62,761 nt of DNA from Guptibacillus hwajinpoensis (GTDB lineage Bacteria; Bacillota; Bacilli; Bacillales; Bacillaceae_O), in contig JAENYN010000027.1 of the NCBI GenBank assembly GCA_016841765.1, forward strand, positions 1-62,761. The letters run 5' to 3'. Positions within the stretch are counted from its first letter, which is position 1, and each line of letters opens with the position of its first letter. Positions 8,495 through 20,339 of the stretch are shown here, in pieces. The notes under the pieces are model-generated. The model was not told where the DNA came from. It did no database searches and was given only the letters and a program-made list of their open reading frames with translations. Made by a program: the position numbers and the translations under genes.

Positions 8495-9322
8495 TTGTAC
8501 GAAGTTGTGGGAGTCCGTTTTAAAAAAGCGGGAAAAATTTATTATTTTGACCCTGCAGATCTTCCTGTTTCAGCCGGTGACTTTGTAATCGTGGAGACAG
8601 TCAGAGGAATCGAATACGGCAAAGTGGTAATCGATAGGAAAAAAGTCGATGAAAATGATATCGTCCTTCCACTGAAGAAAGTCATCCGTATTGCTGACCA
8701 GAAAGATCAGCTGGCGGTTAAAGACAACAAGGACGCTGCAGAAGAGGCGTTTAACATTTGCGTCAAAAAAATCGATGAGCATAAACTGGAAATGAAACTC
8801 GTCGATGTTGAGTATACATTTGACCGGAACAAGGTGATTTTTTACTTCACGGCTGATGGCCGTGTCGATTTCCGTGAACTGGTCAAAGACCTTGCATCCA
8901 TTTTCCGGACCCGGATCGAGCTTCGGCAAATCGGGGTGAGGGATGAAGCGAAAATGCTCGGCGGTATCGGGCCATGCGGCAGAATGCTTTGCTGTTCCAC
9001 GTTCCTTGGTGATTTCGAGCCGGTCTCAATCAAAATGGCCAAAGACCAGAATTTATCGTTGAATCCGACGAAAATCTCAGGGCTGTGCGGCCGCTTGATG
9101 TGCTGCTTGAAATACGAAAACGATACGTACGAAACAGCCAAGAAGGAGTTGCCTGATGTCGGGCAAAAAATTGACACGCCACAGGGTACAGGCCGGGTGA
9201 CCGGGCTGAACATCTTGGAACGGCTTGTCCGGATTGAGCTTGCAGAGCAAGAACGCACGATTGAATATACGCTTGATGAGTTAATCAAAGAAGGGGCAGT
9301 ATCCACCCAATCGACGGAATAA
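8495..9322 (+). CDS. ricT: PSP1-domain protein RicT (YaaT)
   Basis: A 275-aa protein nearly identical in pattern to B. subtilis YaaT/RicT. The PSP1 core includes FTADGRVDFRELVKDLASIF, and conserved cysteines occur in GPCGRMLCCS and GLCGRLMCCLKY. With RicA and RicF it forms an iron-sulfur complex that assists RNase Y-dependent mRNA maturation, sporulation, competence and biofilm formation. The TTG start lies 4 nt after holB with GGAGG inside the holB end. Translation is probably coupled. Confidence 0.95.
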   Translation: MYEVVGVRFKKAGKIYYFDPADLPVSAGDFVIVETVRGIEYGKVVIDRKKVDENDIVLPLKKVIRIADQKDQLAVKDNKDAAEEAFNICVKKIDEHKLEMKLVDVEYTFDRNKVIFYFTADGRVDFRELVKDLASIFRTRIELRQIGVRDEAKMLGGIGPCGRMLCCSTFLGDFEPVSIKMAKDQNLSLNPTKISGLCGRLMCCLKYENDTYETAKKELPDVGQKIDTPQGTGRVTGLNILERLVRIELAEQERTIEYTLDELIKEGAVSTQSTE

Positions 9323-9337
9323 CAAGGTGGGGTTATC

Positions 9338-9688
9338 GTGGACAGAAAAGAAATTTTCGATCAAGTAAGCAATATGGAGGAACAGATCGGCCATCTTTAT
9401 AAGCAGCTGGGCGCCTTGAAACAGCAGCTGGCCGAAACCATTGAAGAGAACCAGCATCTTAGAATGGAAAATGAAAACCTCCGCAAAAGGCTTGATCCAC
9501 CGCAGGAAAAGAAAGCTCCAAAGAAAAAATCAGGCCGTAAGGGGACAAAACAGCCTGGTATCGGTGAAGGGTATGACAACCTGGCCCGACTTTACCAGGA
9601 AGGCTTCCACATTTGCAACCTCCACTATGGAAGCGTCCGCAAAGAAGGAGACTGCCTGTTTTGCCTTTCCTTTCTGAATAAACAATGA
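9338..9688 (+). CDS. yabA: Replication initiation-control protein YabA
   Basis: A 116-aa protein with an N-terminal leucine-rich coiled coil (residues 1-50), a Lys/Pro-rich linker and a C-terminal zinc module (HICNLHYGS...[10 protein letters not shown]). YabA tethers DnaA to the DnaN clamp and limits re-initiation of replication. It starts at GTG with AAGGTGGGG upstream. It ends the holB-ricT-yabA group, just before a terminator. Confidence 0.95.
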   Translation: MDRKEIFDQVSNMEEQIGHLYKQLGALKQQLAETIEENQHLRMENENLRKRLDPPQEKKAPKKKSGRKGTKQPGIGEGYDNLARLYQEGFHICNLHYGSVRKEGDCLFCLSFLNKQ

Positions 9689-9696
9689 ACAGCGTC

Positions 9697-9727
9697 AGCC
9701 CTTTCGGAACCGGAAGGGCTTTTTTTA
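9697..9727 (+). terminator. Terminator after yabA
   Basis: AGCCCTTT pairs with GGAAGGGCT around a CGGAACC-type loop and is followed by seven T. It ends the tmk-yabA gene run. Confidence 0.9.
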
Positions 9728-9734
9728 ATGGAGC

Positions 9735-9760
9735 GATTGCCTGGCAATTGCCAGGCAATC
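9735..9760. repeat. TGCCTGGCAATTGCCAGGCA palindrome, copy 1
   Basis: A perfect 26-bp palindrome centred on AATT, with core TGCCTGGCAATTGCCAGGCA. It lies between the yabA terminator and the yabB promoter. The same core recurs at 20013-20034 and 40041-40060. Confidence 0.85.
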
Positions 9761-9793
9761 ATTATTTCAAGAAAACATACCCGCAACAGAGCG

Positions 9794-9823
9794 TTCGAAG
9801 ACGGTACTTGTTTTGTGTATAAT
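9794..9823 (+). promoter_or_regulatory. Sigma-A-type promoter of yabB
   Basis: TTCGAA is 18 bp from a perfect TATAAT (9818-9823), with a TG dinucleotide just upstream of the -10. The -10 lies 38 bp before the yabB start. Confidence 0.5.
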
Positions 9824-9860
9824 GACAGAAAGAAGTATGCACCGCTGAAAGGACGAATAC

Positions 9861-10610
9861 ATGATGGTTACGCTATATGATGATGAACGGCTTGATTATC
9901 TGCTTGCCGATGAAACGATGCGGATCATTCAAAGCCCGTCGGTTTTTGCATTTTCGCTGGATGCTGTATTGCTGTCACATTTTGCTTACGTGCCGATCCA
10001 GAAGGGGAACTTGATTGACCTGTGTACAGGCAATGGCGTCATTCCGCTCTTTTTAAGCAAACGGACAAAAGGAAAAGTTACCGGTGTGGAGCTGCAGGAG
10101 CGGATTTACAGCATGGCGGTCAGGAGCATTGAATTCAATGGCCTTTCCGACAGGCTGCATATGATCCACGGCGACATAAAAGATATGCCGGCGAAGCTTG
10201 GCCACGGCAAATATGATATCGTGACCTGCAATCCGCCGTATTTCCCGACGCCGGGAAAAAATGAACATAATGAAAACATGCATCTGGCCATTGCCAGGCA
10301 TGAAATAACGCTTGCTCTTGAGGATGTTGTCAAAGTGAGCAGCCAGCTGCTGCGGACAGGCGGGAAGGCGGCATTTGTCCACCGGCCGGGCCGGCTGGCG
10401 GAATTGATGGATCTCATGCGCAACTATAAAATCGAACCGAAGCGGGTTCAATTCGTCCATCCGAAAGCGGGAAAGGAAGCGAATATGCTGCTTGTCGAAG
10501 GGACAAAAGGCGGCAAGCCGGATGTAAAGGTGCTCCCTCCTATTACGGTATATAAGGAAAACAATGAATATACGGACGAAGTGCAGGAGATTTTGTATGG
10601 AAAACAGTAA
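9861..10610 (+). CDS. yabB: tRNA1(Val) (adenine37-N6)-methyltransferase-type enzyme YabB
   Basis: A 249-aa Rossmann-fold SAM-dependent methyltransferase. It has the SAM loop [14 protein letters not shown] and the amino-methylating signature CNPPYF. It matches YabB, the TrmN6-like family that modifies A37 of a tRNA. Two adjacent ATG codons (9861, 9864) both fit the AAAGGA site. yazA begins inside its last 14 nt. Confidence 0.9.
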   Translation: MMVTLYDDERLDYLLADETMRIIQSPSVFAFSLDAVLLSHFAYVPIQKGNLIDLCTGNGVIPLFLSKRTKGKVTGVELQERIYSMAVRSIEFNGLSDRLHMIHGDIKDMPAKLGHGKYDIVTCNPPYFPTPGKNEHNENMHLAIARHEITLALEDVVKVSSQLLRTGGKAAFVHRPGRLAELMDLMRNYKIEPKRVQFVHPKAGKEANMLLVEGTKGGKPDVKVLPPITVYKENNEYTDEVQEILYGKQ

Positions 10611-10860
10611 AGCCCACGTTGTCTATATTCTCGAATGCAGTGATAAAACGTATTACACTGGCTATACAAACGATCTTGAAAAACGGATCGCAAAGCACCA
10701 AACCGGAAAAGGCGCAAAATATACAAGAGGAAGGTCGCCGCTGAAACTTATGTATGCGAAAGGGTTTGCGACCAAGGAAGAAGCGATGAAGGAAGAATAC
10801 CGCATCAAGAGGCTTCCGAGAAAAGAGAAGGAAAAACTGATTGTTAAAGGAGAAGATTGA
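10597..10860 (+). CDS. yazA: GIY-YIG domain protein YazA
   Basis: An 87-aa single-domain GIY-YIG nuclease-fold protein. It shows [18 protein letters not shown] at the start, then [20 protein letters not shown] with the conserved Arg and Tyr. The UPF0213/YazA family has no established role; DNA or RNA processing is assumed from the fold. The start is the ATG at 10597 with AGGAG 7 nt upstream; it overlaps the yabB stop by 14 nt, which suggests coupled translation. Confidence 0.92.
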   Translation: MENSKAHVVYILECSDKTYYTGYTNDLEKRIAKHQTGKGAKYTRGRSPLKLMYAKGFATKEEAMKEEYRIKRLPRKEKEKLIVKGED

Positions 10861-10862
10861 TC

Positions 10863-11741
10863 GTGTGGCAGCAGCAAAGCTATCGGGATAGTGACAGAGG
10901 CAGTCTTTACCTCGTTCCCACCCCAATTGGAAACCTGGAAGATATGACTTACCGCGCAGTAAAAGTGCTCCAGGACGCAGACTTGATCGCAGCAGAAGAC
11001 ACACGGCATACAAGAAAGTTATGCAATGCGTTTGAAATTACGGCGCCTGTCGTTAGTTATCATGAGCATAACAAAGAAAAGAGCGGCATCCGGCTCATTC
11101 AGGATCTTAAGGAAGGAAAAACGGTTGCCCTCGTCAGTGATGCCGGGATGCCGAGCATTTCCGATCCCGGCTATGAGCTTGTCCAGGCGGCACTCGAGGA
11201 ACAGCTTGCGGTCATTCCGCTCCCGGGCGCAAACGCCGCTCTCACTGCCTTGATCGCTTCGGGATTGAAGCCGCAGCCATTTTACTTTTTCGGGTTTTTG
11301 AATCGGAATAAAAAAGAGCGGCGCCAGCAGCTGGAGAGCCTGAGCCGCATGGAAGACACGATCATTTTTTACGAGGCTCCGCACCGCCTAAAGGACACAT
11401 TGCAGGATATCGAACGTGTCCTCGGTAACCGCAGGGTCGTGCTATCGCGGGAACTGACCAAAAAATTTGAAGAATTCATAAGGGGCACGGTGCAGGAAGC
11501 ACTGGAATGGGCGGATGCAAACGAAGTGCGCGGCGAGTTTTGTGTGCTTGTCGAAGGCGGTGAAAAAGGCAGCGGGGAAGAACCGGCCTGGTGGGAACCT
11601 CTTTCAGTCATTGAACACGTCGATCATTACATTTCAGAAGGAGGCCTCAAGCCGAAAGCGGCCGTCAAAAAAGCCGCCGAAGATAGGGACATGCCTAAGC
11701 GTGAAGTGTACCACATGTATCATGTTGAAAATGAGCGGTGA
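10863..11741 (+). CDS. rsmI: 16S rRNA (cytidine1402-2'-O)-methyltransferase
   Basis: A 292-aa tetrapyrrole-methylase-fold enzyme (YabC/RsmI) that 2'-O-methylates C1402 of 16S rRNA. Motifs are LVPTPIGNLEDMTYRA, AAEDTRHTRKL, VSDAGMPSISDPG and IPLPGANAALTALI. The GTG at 10863 has AAAGGAG 10 nt upstream and follows the yazA stop by 2 nt; an in-frame TTG at 10857 is possible but too close to the ribosome binding site. Confidence 0.94.
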   Translation: MWQQQSYRDSDRGSLYLVPTPIGNLEDMTYRAVKVLQDADLIAAEDTRHTRKLCNAFEITAPVVSYHEHNKEKSGIRLIQDLKEGKTVALVSDAGMPSISDPGYELVQAALEEQLAVIPLPGANAALTALIASGLKPQPFYFFGFLNRNKKERRQQLESLSRMEDTIIFYEAPHRLKDTLQDIERVLGNRRVVLSRELTKKFEEFIRGTVQEALEWADANEVRGEFCVLVEGGEKGSGEEPAWWEPLSVIEHVDHYISEGGLKPKAAVKKAAEDRDMPKREVYHMYHVENER

Positions 11742-11852
11742 GACATGCAGGGTGTAAGCGTTGGGCGGAAATCATAATCGTAAATGGCTTTGCTTCAGGG
11801 AATGATTCTGCTGATAAAAGAAAAAAGTTTTAACACTTCAATAAAGCCAAAG

Positions 11853-11884
11853 AAAAAATCCTGCCGTTATCCGGCAGGATTTTG
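11853..11884. terminator. Terminator between rsmI and abrB
   Basis: ATCCTGCCG pairs with CGGCAGGAT. The six T on the minus strand make it the abrB terminator; the shorter T run on the plus strand may also serve rsmI. Confidence 0.9.
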
Positions 11885-11891
11885 TCATACA

Positions 11892-12173
11892 TTACGCTTT
11901 TTGCATGCTGTCTTTCAGTTCGTTCATGATCTGTTCAGCGCCTTCTTTGCTCAGGATGATCTTTCCGCCTGCAAGTGAAATGTTCTCATCGGAAACTTCA
12001 CCAGTTACAGCACAAGTCATGTTTGGCTTGTACTTTTTCAGGATGATGCGATCATCGTCCACATAAATTTCCAATGCGTCTTTTTCTGCGATTCCCAGTG
12101 TGCGGCGCAGTTCGATCGGAATTACCACACGGCCAAGTTCATCAACTTTACGTACGATACCTGTAGATTTCAT
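11892..12173 (-). CDS. abrB: Transition-state regulator AbrB
   Basis: A 93-aa transcriptional regulator with the swapped-hairpin AbrB DNA-binding domain at the N-terminus (STGIVRKVDELGRVVIPIEL) and the ALEIYVDDDRIILKKYKP strand. A C-terminal dimerisation domain ends in MNELKDSMQKA. AbrB represses post-exponential genes during growth, including spoVG in B. subtilis. The start is chosen at the ATG after GGTGGAGGAG; an upstream in-frame ATG (12224) has no site. The 0A boxes in its leader suggest repression by Spo0A~P. Confidence 0.97.
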   Translation of the reverse strand: MKSTGIVRKVDELGRVVIPIELRRTLGIAEKDALEIYVDDDRIILKKYKPNMTCAVTGEVSDENISLAGGKIILSKEGAEQIMNELKDSMQKA

Positions 12174-12206
12174 TTTGTTTCTCCTCCACCATAAAGCTTT
12201 TTTTAA

Positions 12207-12223
12207 TTCGTCATGTTTCGACA
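12207..12223 (-). promoter_or_regulatory. Tandem Spo0A boxes in the abrB leader
   Basis: On the minus strand TGTCGAA (12223-12217, a perfect 0A box) is followed 10 bp later by TGACGAA (12213-12207, one mismatch). They lie just downstream of the predicted abrB transcription start, the same arrangement as the Spo0A~P repression site at B. subtilis abrB. Confidence 0.7.
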
Positions 12224-12239
12224 TCTCTAATCTGCCTTT

Positions 12240-12268
12240 ATCATACCAGTGTTTCCCAAAGAAATCAA
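12240..12268 (-). promoter_or_regulatory. abrB sigma-A promoter
   Basis: Minus-strand TTGATT is separated by 17 bp from TATGAT. It is about 65 bp before the abrB start codon, with the 0A boxes between. Confidence 0.65.
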
Positions 12269-12531
12269 TTAATTTGTTATACAGAATGTGTTAGATTACA
12301 TAAAAATTGTATATAATGTTTTGAAAACCATTGAGAAACCGGCAGAAGGCCTGCAAGAAAAAGGATAACCAGTTCAAATTAGTATGATTTGAAAAGTATT
12401 GGGTTGGAAAAATCCGTATGAGGCCACTTTTTATTATAGCTTTATTTCGACAAATTTCTACATATATATTCGACAAAGGGTGTTCCTTTTTATGGATAAG
12501 TTTTAAAAAAACAGTAAAAAATTTTCGCCCC

Positions 12532-12561
12532 TTGACAATAAAAAGGCGGATTAGGTATATT
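12532..12561 (+). promoter_or_regulatory. metG sigma-A promoter
   Basis: A perfect TTGACA and TATATT are 18 bp apart, about 180 bp before metG. The leader contains the 9-bp inverted repeat GGCGAAATG (12588-12596) / CATTTCGCC (12645-12653). No T-box or S-box motif is visible. Confidence 0.75.
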
Positions 12562-12582
12562 TTGTTGAAAAAAGAGGGTAAA

Positions 12583-12720
12583 ATGAAGGCGAAATGGGCT
12601 GCGGATTTTTTTCAGATGCCTGCACAACGAGTGTGGGCTTTTGGCATTTCGCCAACCTGTGATGATTCAGGATTCACCTTCCAGTATGATAAAATGGAAG
12701 AAGTGTGGAATTGCAACTGA
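12583..12720 (+). CDS. Possible 45-aa leader ORF before metG
   Basis: An ATG after AGAGGGTAA opens a 45-codon frame that ends 24 nt before metG. It has several Trp and aromatic residues. I recognise no family. It spans the GGCGAAATG/CATTTCGCC inverted repeat of the metG leader. It may be a real small ORF, a leader peptide or chance; the evidence is weak. Confidence 0.25.
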   Translation: MKAKWAADFFQMPAQRVWAFGISPTCDDSGFTFQYDKMEEVWNCN

Positions 12721-12731
12721 ATAAAGGGTAA

Positions 12732-14708
<1,977 letters not shown>

Positions 14709-14741
14709 CTTTTCAAACCATTGAAAACCCGTTAAGATTGA

Positions 14742-14771
14742 AGAAATCCCTTTCATGGGATTTCTTTTTTT
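14742..14771 (+). terminator. metG terminator
   Basis: AGAAATCCC pairs with GGGATTTCT and is followed by a T run, 34 nt after metG. Confidence 0.9.
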
Positions 14772-14892
14772 GGTTCAAAATGATTCCATTCGCATGTTTG
14801 CATACCTGTATTTGTGGAATATGGGGATGTGACAAACAATACAGCGCTGTAACAAAAATGTAAAGTGACCGTTACCTTGTAAAATTTTTTTC

Positions 14893-14901
14893 TGCTATAC
14901 T
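14893..14901 (+). promoter_or_regulatory. Extended -10 promoter before yabD
   Basis: TGCTATACT is an extended -10 preceded by a T-rich tract; no good -35 at 17 bp. It gives a leader of about 90 nt for the TatD-type gene. Confidence 0.5.
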
Positions 14902-15000
14902 GAGGTGGTACCGGGAGAAAAGGCTCATTTCCTTATTTTTCCATAATCCAAAAGAAGGAGTTTTTCCCTATCGCGGTGCTGCAAAAAAGGAGTTTTCAGG

Positions 15001-15765
15001 ATGTTATTTGATACACATACCCATTTGAATGCAGAGCAGTTTGATGATGATCGCCAGGAAGTGATTCAGCGTGCCCTTGATGCAGGGGTATCGCGCATGG
15101 TTGTCGTCGGATTTGACCGCAAAACCATTCCGGAAGCGATTGAGATGGCGGAAACGCATGATTTCATTTATGCTGCCGTGGGCTGGCATCCGGTGGACGC
15201 CATTGATATGACAGATGAAGACTTTGTTCAAATTGAAAAACTGGCTGATCATCCAAGAGTGGTTGCCATCGGGGAAATCGGGCTCGACTATCATTGGGAT
15301 AAGTCGCCGAAAGATGTGCAGCAGGAAGTGTTCAGGAGGCAAATCCGCCTGGCACGCAAGGTGAAACTGCCGATCGTTATACATAATCGTGATGCAACAC
15401 AAGATGTGATTGACATACTTAAGGAAGAAAACGCCGCAGAGGTCGGAGGCATTATGCACTGCTTCAGCGGCAGCCCGGAAATCGCCCGGGAAGCTGTGGA
15501 AATGAATTTTTACATTTCGCTGGGCGGGCCGGTCACATTCAAAAACGCAAAAAAACCGAAAGAAGTAGCTGTAGACATTCCGCTTGAACGGCTTCTGGTC
15601 GAAACAGATTGCCCGTATCTAGCCCCTCATCCAAACAGGGGAAAGCGGAATGAACCGGCATATGTGAAGCTGGTTGCTGAACAAATTGCCGATCTGAAAG
15701 GACTTTCTTACGAAGAAGTGGCGAAAAAAACGTCCGACAATGCCAGACATCTTTTTGGTATTTGA
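15001..15765 (+). CDS. yabD: TatD-family metal-dependent DNase YabD
   Basis: A 254-aa TIM-barrel metallohydrolase of the TatD family. Metal ligands occur in FDTHTHLN (residues 3-10), GEIGLDYHWD (Glu), IHNRDA (His), MHCFSGS (His) and ETDCPYLAPHP (Asp). Members act as 3'-5' exonucleases or D-aminoacyl-type deacylases; the exact substrate here is unknown. Start ATG with AAGGAG upstream. Confidence 0.95.
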   Translation: MLFDTHTHLNAEQFDDDRQEVIQRALDAGVSRMVVVGFDRKTIPEAIEMAETHDFIYAAVGWHPVDAIDMTDEDFVQIEKLADHPRVVAIGEIGLDYHWDKSPKDVQQEVFRRQIRLARKVKLPIVIHNRDATQDVIDILKEENAAEVGGIMHCFSGSPEIAREAVEMNFYISLGGPVTFKNAKKPKEVAVDIPLERLLVETDCPYLAPHPNRGKRNEPAYVKLVAEQIADLKGLSYEEVAKKTSDNARHLFGI

Positions 15766-15977
15766 CGGAAAGGTTTTTGTCGTTTGGCCTCGGGATTCCG
15801 CTAAAAAAGGAAGTGAAAGCGGTGTTCTAACCGCTTGACTGCCTTCATACGATAAAGTTGTCGATGATTTTTTGTTGCCATGCAGAGCTTTTTCAGCATA
15901 ATGGGACATAGGCGGGAGACAGGAAGTACAACAGGGCTCAGTTGATCATTCATTCGGTATGCAGAGGAGGGCGTAGC

Positions 15978-17204
15978 ATGTTCAAAAGCATGAGAGAAAA
16001 GAAGTTCCGACCCGGAAACGGGAAAAAAATCGGAATCATCGCCGCAATCTCAGTGGCACTTCTGGCAGTATTCGCTTTTTTCTCCTACGAAGTAACAAAA
16101 GCTTCTGTCACACTGGTGATTGACGGGGAAAAACAAACAATTCGAACTCATGCTCAAAGTGTTGAAGAACTGCTTACTGAGCAAAGTATCGATTTCAAGG
16201 AACATGATTTAATTGTTCCTGCAGGCAACACAGAACTCTCCAACAACATGGAAGTCACGTATGAACGGGCGGTACCTGCTACGGTCATACAGGACGGGAT
16301 TGAAAAGGATGTTTACACGACTGCGGATACGGTTTCCGACCTGTTTAAGGAACTCAAGATCGAAGTGGGCGAGCATGATAAACTTAGCCCTGCACTCGAT
16401 ACAGCCCTGACAGCAGATATGGAAATTTCTCTGCAAAAAGCCTTCCAGGTCGCTTTCCATGATGGAAACGAAAAGAAGGAAGCCTGGACCACTTCGACTA
16501 CGGTCGCTGACTTTTTGAAACAGCATGATGTAAAACTCAATGAACTCGACAAAGTGAAACCTGCAAAAGATCAACTGATCTCCAAGGATACGACTGTCAA
16601 AATCATCCGAGTAGAAAAGGTCACCGATGTAGTGGAAGAGCCAGTGGATTATGCGGTTGTCACCCGCAAAGATGAAAACCTGAAAAAAGGCAAAGAAAAA
16701 GTACTGGAATCCGGTGAAAAAGGCAAAGTCGAAAAGCATTATGAAGTGGTTTTGGAAAACGGAAAAGAAGTTTCCAGAAAGCTTGTCAAAACAGATACCG
16801 TCAAGGAAAGCAAGGACCGGATTGTCGCGGTCGGGACGAAAGTGATCAGCAAACCGGTTTCCCGCGGCACTGATTATAAGCAAACGAGTACTTCAAAAAG
16901 CACTGCACCTTCCGGTAATTCGTTTTATGTAAGCAGTACTGCCTATACAGCTTCTTGCAATGGCTGTTCCGGTGTTACCGCGACCGGCATCAATTTAAAA
17001 TCGAATCCGAATGCAAAGGTCATTGCCGTCGACCCGAGTGTCATCCCGCTTGGCACGAGAGTATATGTTGAAGGATACGGCTATGCGACTGCCGCTGACA
17101 CAGGCGGTGCCATCAAAGGCCATAAAATCGATGTGTTCTTCTCATCAAAGTCCCACGCATACAGCTGGGGAAGAAGAACGGTCAAAGTGACAATATTAAA
17201 GTAA
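15978..17204 (+). CDS. yabE: YabE, Rpf/Sps-like cell-wall hydrolase
   Basis: A 408-aa exported protein. An N-terminal membrane anchor or signal (IGIIAAISVALLAVFAFF, about residues 20-40) is followed by three DUF348 repeats (about 45-230), a G5 domain (about 230-310) and a C-terminal 3D domain (about 325-408) with its Asp residues in AVDPSVIPLGTRVYVEGYG and AADTGGAIKG. This is the lytic-transglycosylase-like fold of resuscitation-promoting-factor relatives. The start has GAGGAGG 7 nt upstream. Confidence 0.93.
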   Translation: MFKSMREKKFRPGNGKKIGIIAAISVALLAVFAFFSYEVTKASVTLVIDGEKQTIRTHAQSVEELLTEQSIDFKEHDLIVPAGNTELSNNMEVTYERAVPATVIQDGIEKDVYTTADTVSDLFKELKIEVGEHDKLSPALDTALTADMEISLQKAFQVAFHDGNEKKEAWTTSTTVADFLKQHDVKLNELDKVKPAKDQLISKDTTVKIIRVEKVTDVVEEPVDYAVVTRKDENLKKGKEKVLESGEKGKVEKHYEVVLENGKEVSRKLVKTDTVKESKDRIVAVGTKVISKPVSRGTDYKQTSTSKSTAPSGNSFYVSSTAYTASCNGCSGVTATGINLKSNPNAKVIAVDPSVIPLGTRVYVEGYGYATAADTGGAIKGHKIDVFFSSKSHAYSWGRRTVKVTILK

Positions 17205-17214
17205 AAGTAACCGG

Positions 17215-17245
17215 GCACAGGGGATTATACCCCCTGTGCTTCTTT
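17215..17245 (+). terminator. yabE terminator
   Basis: GCACAGGGG pairs with CCCCTGTGC, followed by TTCTTT. The T tract is modest. Confidence 0.75.
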
Positions 17246-17301
17246 AATGGACTCTGCGGCCAAACAGGTTTGGCCAGTTTTTTCATTCTATTGAATTCCG
17301 T

Positions 17302-17307
17302 TATAAT
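17302..17307 (+). promoter_or_regulatory. -10 element before rnmV
   Basis: A perfect TATAAT lies 75 bp before rnmV. The -35 region (TTTTTC, 17 bp upstream) is poor, so the promoter call is tentative. Confidence 0.4.
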
Positions 17308-17381
17308 AAAGGGCAAAGCAAAAGCTTTCAATAGTATAGACGAAGGAAAGAGCATAATTGTTTCAATTTTTGGAGGAAAAA

Positions 17382-18810
<1,429 letters not shown>

Positions 18811-18871
18811 TTCCTGAAATAAACTGAATCGCTTTTCCCTCACCAGCCAATTTGCCCGCAGCAATTCGTGT

Positions 18872-18900
18872 CACCATTTTCCCCCGATTCCCATAGGCTA
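18872..18900 (+). promoter_or_regulatory. Sigma-K promoter of yabG
   Basis: CACC is separated by 16 bp from CATAGGCTA, which fits the sigma-K consensus AC-N16/17-CATAnnnTA exactly. It lies 34 bp before yabG, a known mother-cell sigma-K gene in B. subtilis. Confidence 0.75.
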
Positions 18901-18934
18901 TTGTGAAGGTGGTTGGAGAAAGGGGGAATACTCT

Positions 18935-19852
18935 ATGCTTATACAAGTCGGAGACATTGTGGGCAGAAAATCTTACGGCTGTGATTTGTTGTTCCGCGTT
19001 ATTCAAGTCCTGGAAAAAGATGAAGAAAAACTTGCCATTCTCGTCGGGGAGGAAGTCCGATTGGAAGCAGATGCGCCAATAGACGATCTGGTCACCATCA
19101 CGGACGATGAATTGAAAAAGCGGCAAAGAGAAGCGAGAGAACGGGAGGATACGTCTCTCCGCCTCTTCCGCCAGGACCATCACACATTAAGGGAAAAAAG
19201 CGAGTATTACGCAACAGCGGGCTATAACAGTGACAGCAGAAACTATTTTCAACTGCCGGGGCGTGTCCTGCACCTTGACGGGGACGCCCTTTACTTAAAA
19301 AAATGTATGGAATTGTACAGGAAACTGAATGTTCCTGTTTACAGCGTTTATAGCGATGAAAAAGAAATGCCGGAGAAGATTGAGGAGCTGATCGACAAAG
19401 TCCGGCCGGATATCCTTGTCATCACCGGGCACGATGCCTATTTGCCGGCAAAGGGATCACCGGACGAGTTAAGGGCATATCGCCATTCAAGGCAATTTGC
19501 CCAAACTGTAAAAGCAGCCAGGCGAAAAGTTCCCCATCTCGACCAGCTGGTCATTTTTGCCGGTGCCTGCCAGTCCCATTTCGAATCACTGATCAGGGCG
19601 GGGGCGAACTTCGCCAGCTCCCCGTCCCGCGTCAACATCCATGCGCTTGATCCCGTATATGTTGTCGCCAAATTAAGCTACACCCCTTTTATGGACCGCA
19701 TCAATGTTTGGGATGTGCTCCGCAACACGCTGACAGGCGAGAAAGGGCTGGGCGGCATCGAAACAAGAGGGCTCCTCCGCACGGGCATGCCCTACAAACA
19801 GCCTCAGGAAACAGAAACAGAAACCGAGAACGAAGCCGAAGTCGATGTGTAA
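18935..19852 (+). CDS. yabG: Spore coat-maturation protease YabG
   Basis: A 305-aa member of the sporulation-specific peptidase U57/YabG family. Conserved blocks are VGDIVGRKSYGCDLLFRV, ILVITGHDAYL, FAGACQSHFESLIRAGANFASSP (used in part here) and a GGIETRGLLRTGMPY end. In the mother cell YabG trims coat and cortex-associated proteins. The C-terminal tail is Glu/Thr-rich. The start has AAAGGGGG upstream and a sigma-K promoter. Confidence 0.94.
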   Translation: MLIQVGDIVGRKSYGCDLLFRVIQVLEKDEEKLAILVGEEVRLEADAPIDDLVTITDDELKKRQREAREREDTSLRLFRQDHHTLREKSEYYATAGYNSDSRNYFQLPGRVLHLDGDALYLKKCMELYRKLNVPVYSVYSDEKEMPEKIEELIDKVRPDILVITGHDAYLPAKGSPDELRAYRHSRQFAQTVKAARRKVPHLDQLVIFAGACQSHFESLIRAGANFASSPSRVNIHALDPVYVVAKLSYTPFMDRINVWDVLRNTLTGEKGLGGIETRGLLRTGMPYKQPQETETETENEAEVDV

Positions 19853-19880
19853 GCCTTTAACTCATGTTGAAGGCTTTTTT
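19850..19880 (+). terminator. yabG terminator
   Basis: AAGCCTT pairs with AAGGCTT and is followed by a T run; the stem starts at the yabG stop codon. Confidence 0.8.
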
Positions 19881-19898
19881 CCATACAGGAGAGTATAA

Positions 19899-20005
19899 GT
19901 TGTCAGCATGGAAGTATTTTGACGCAGCTGCCAATTTTAAGAATATAGATAAGGGTGAGCTACATCTCTGTCTTCGCCTAAAGGCTCGACAATCGGTGAG
20001 ATTGC
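19899..20005 (+). repeat. ~100-nt hairpin-ended repeat, copy A
   Basis: This shares the ordered blocks TTGTCAGC, CAGCTGCCAATTTTAAG, AATATAGA, CTTCGCCTAAAGGCTCG and AATCGG-GAG with copies at 33508-33608 and 40087-40194. It sits just after the yabG terminator and is followed by a TGCCAGGCA palindrome. This copy has a degraded 3' hairpin (CTCGAC/GGTGAG). It contains no gene. Confidence 0.8.
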
Positions 20006-20012
20006 TTTATTA

Positions 20013-20034
20013 GTGCCAGGCAATTGCCTGGCAC
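20013..20034. repeat. TGCCAGGCAATTGCCTGGCA palindrome, copy 2
   Basis: A perfect 22-bp palindrome centred on AATT with GTG/CAC ends. It is directly downstream of the hairpin-ended repeat. The rest of 20035-20245 is AT-rich and shows no gene. Confidence 0.85.
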
Positions 20035-20245
20035 TCCAAATCGGAATATTCGCGATTGGCAGGAATCGGTTTTGGCGGCAGGATTGCCGCGGCGTTAAAA
20101 CTGTATGAATGCTTTACGCGGTCTGTTATATATAAGGGCGTTTTGCAAATTATGGCGAAAAAGATCATAATAGCAATTATCGATTACATATTTTTAACAC
20201 TTTGAGGAAAACTAAAAAAAGATTGGCAAACGGGCAATAAACACA

Positions 20246-20275
20246 TTGACATTCAATTTGTTTACTTGCTATAAT
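20246..20275 (+). promoter_or_regulatory. veg promoter 1 (sigma-A)
   Basis: Perfect TTGACA and TATAAT, 18 bp apart. It is the upstream member of a tandem pair like the strong tandem veg promoters of B. subtilis. Confidence 0.85.
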
Positions 20276-20286
20276 ATAAAATTTAT

Positions 20287-20315
20287 TTGACTCATATTTC
20301 CAAAGGTGTTATAAT
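20287..20315 (+). promoter_or_regulatory. veg promoter 2 (sigma-A)
   Basis: TTGACT and a perfect TATAAT, 17 bp apart, 24 bp before the veg start. The tandem arrangement implies high constitutive transcription. Confidence 0.8.
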
Positions 20316-20339
20316 GGAGTTCAGTGAGGTGGAGTGAAA

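Noticed and set aside
14904-14913. T-box-like GGTGGTACCG before yabD
   Set aside because: It lies right after the -10 element, so it would be at the transcript 5' end; there is no specifier stem, antiterminator or terminator around it.
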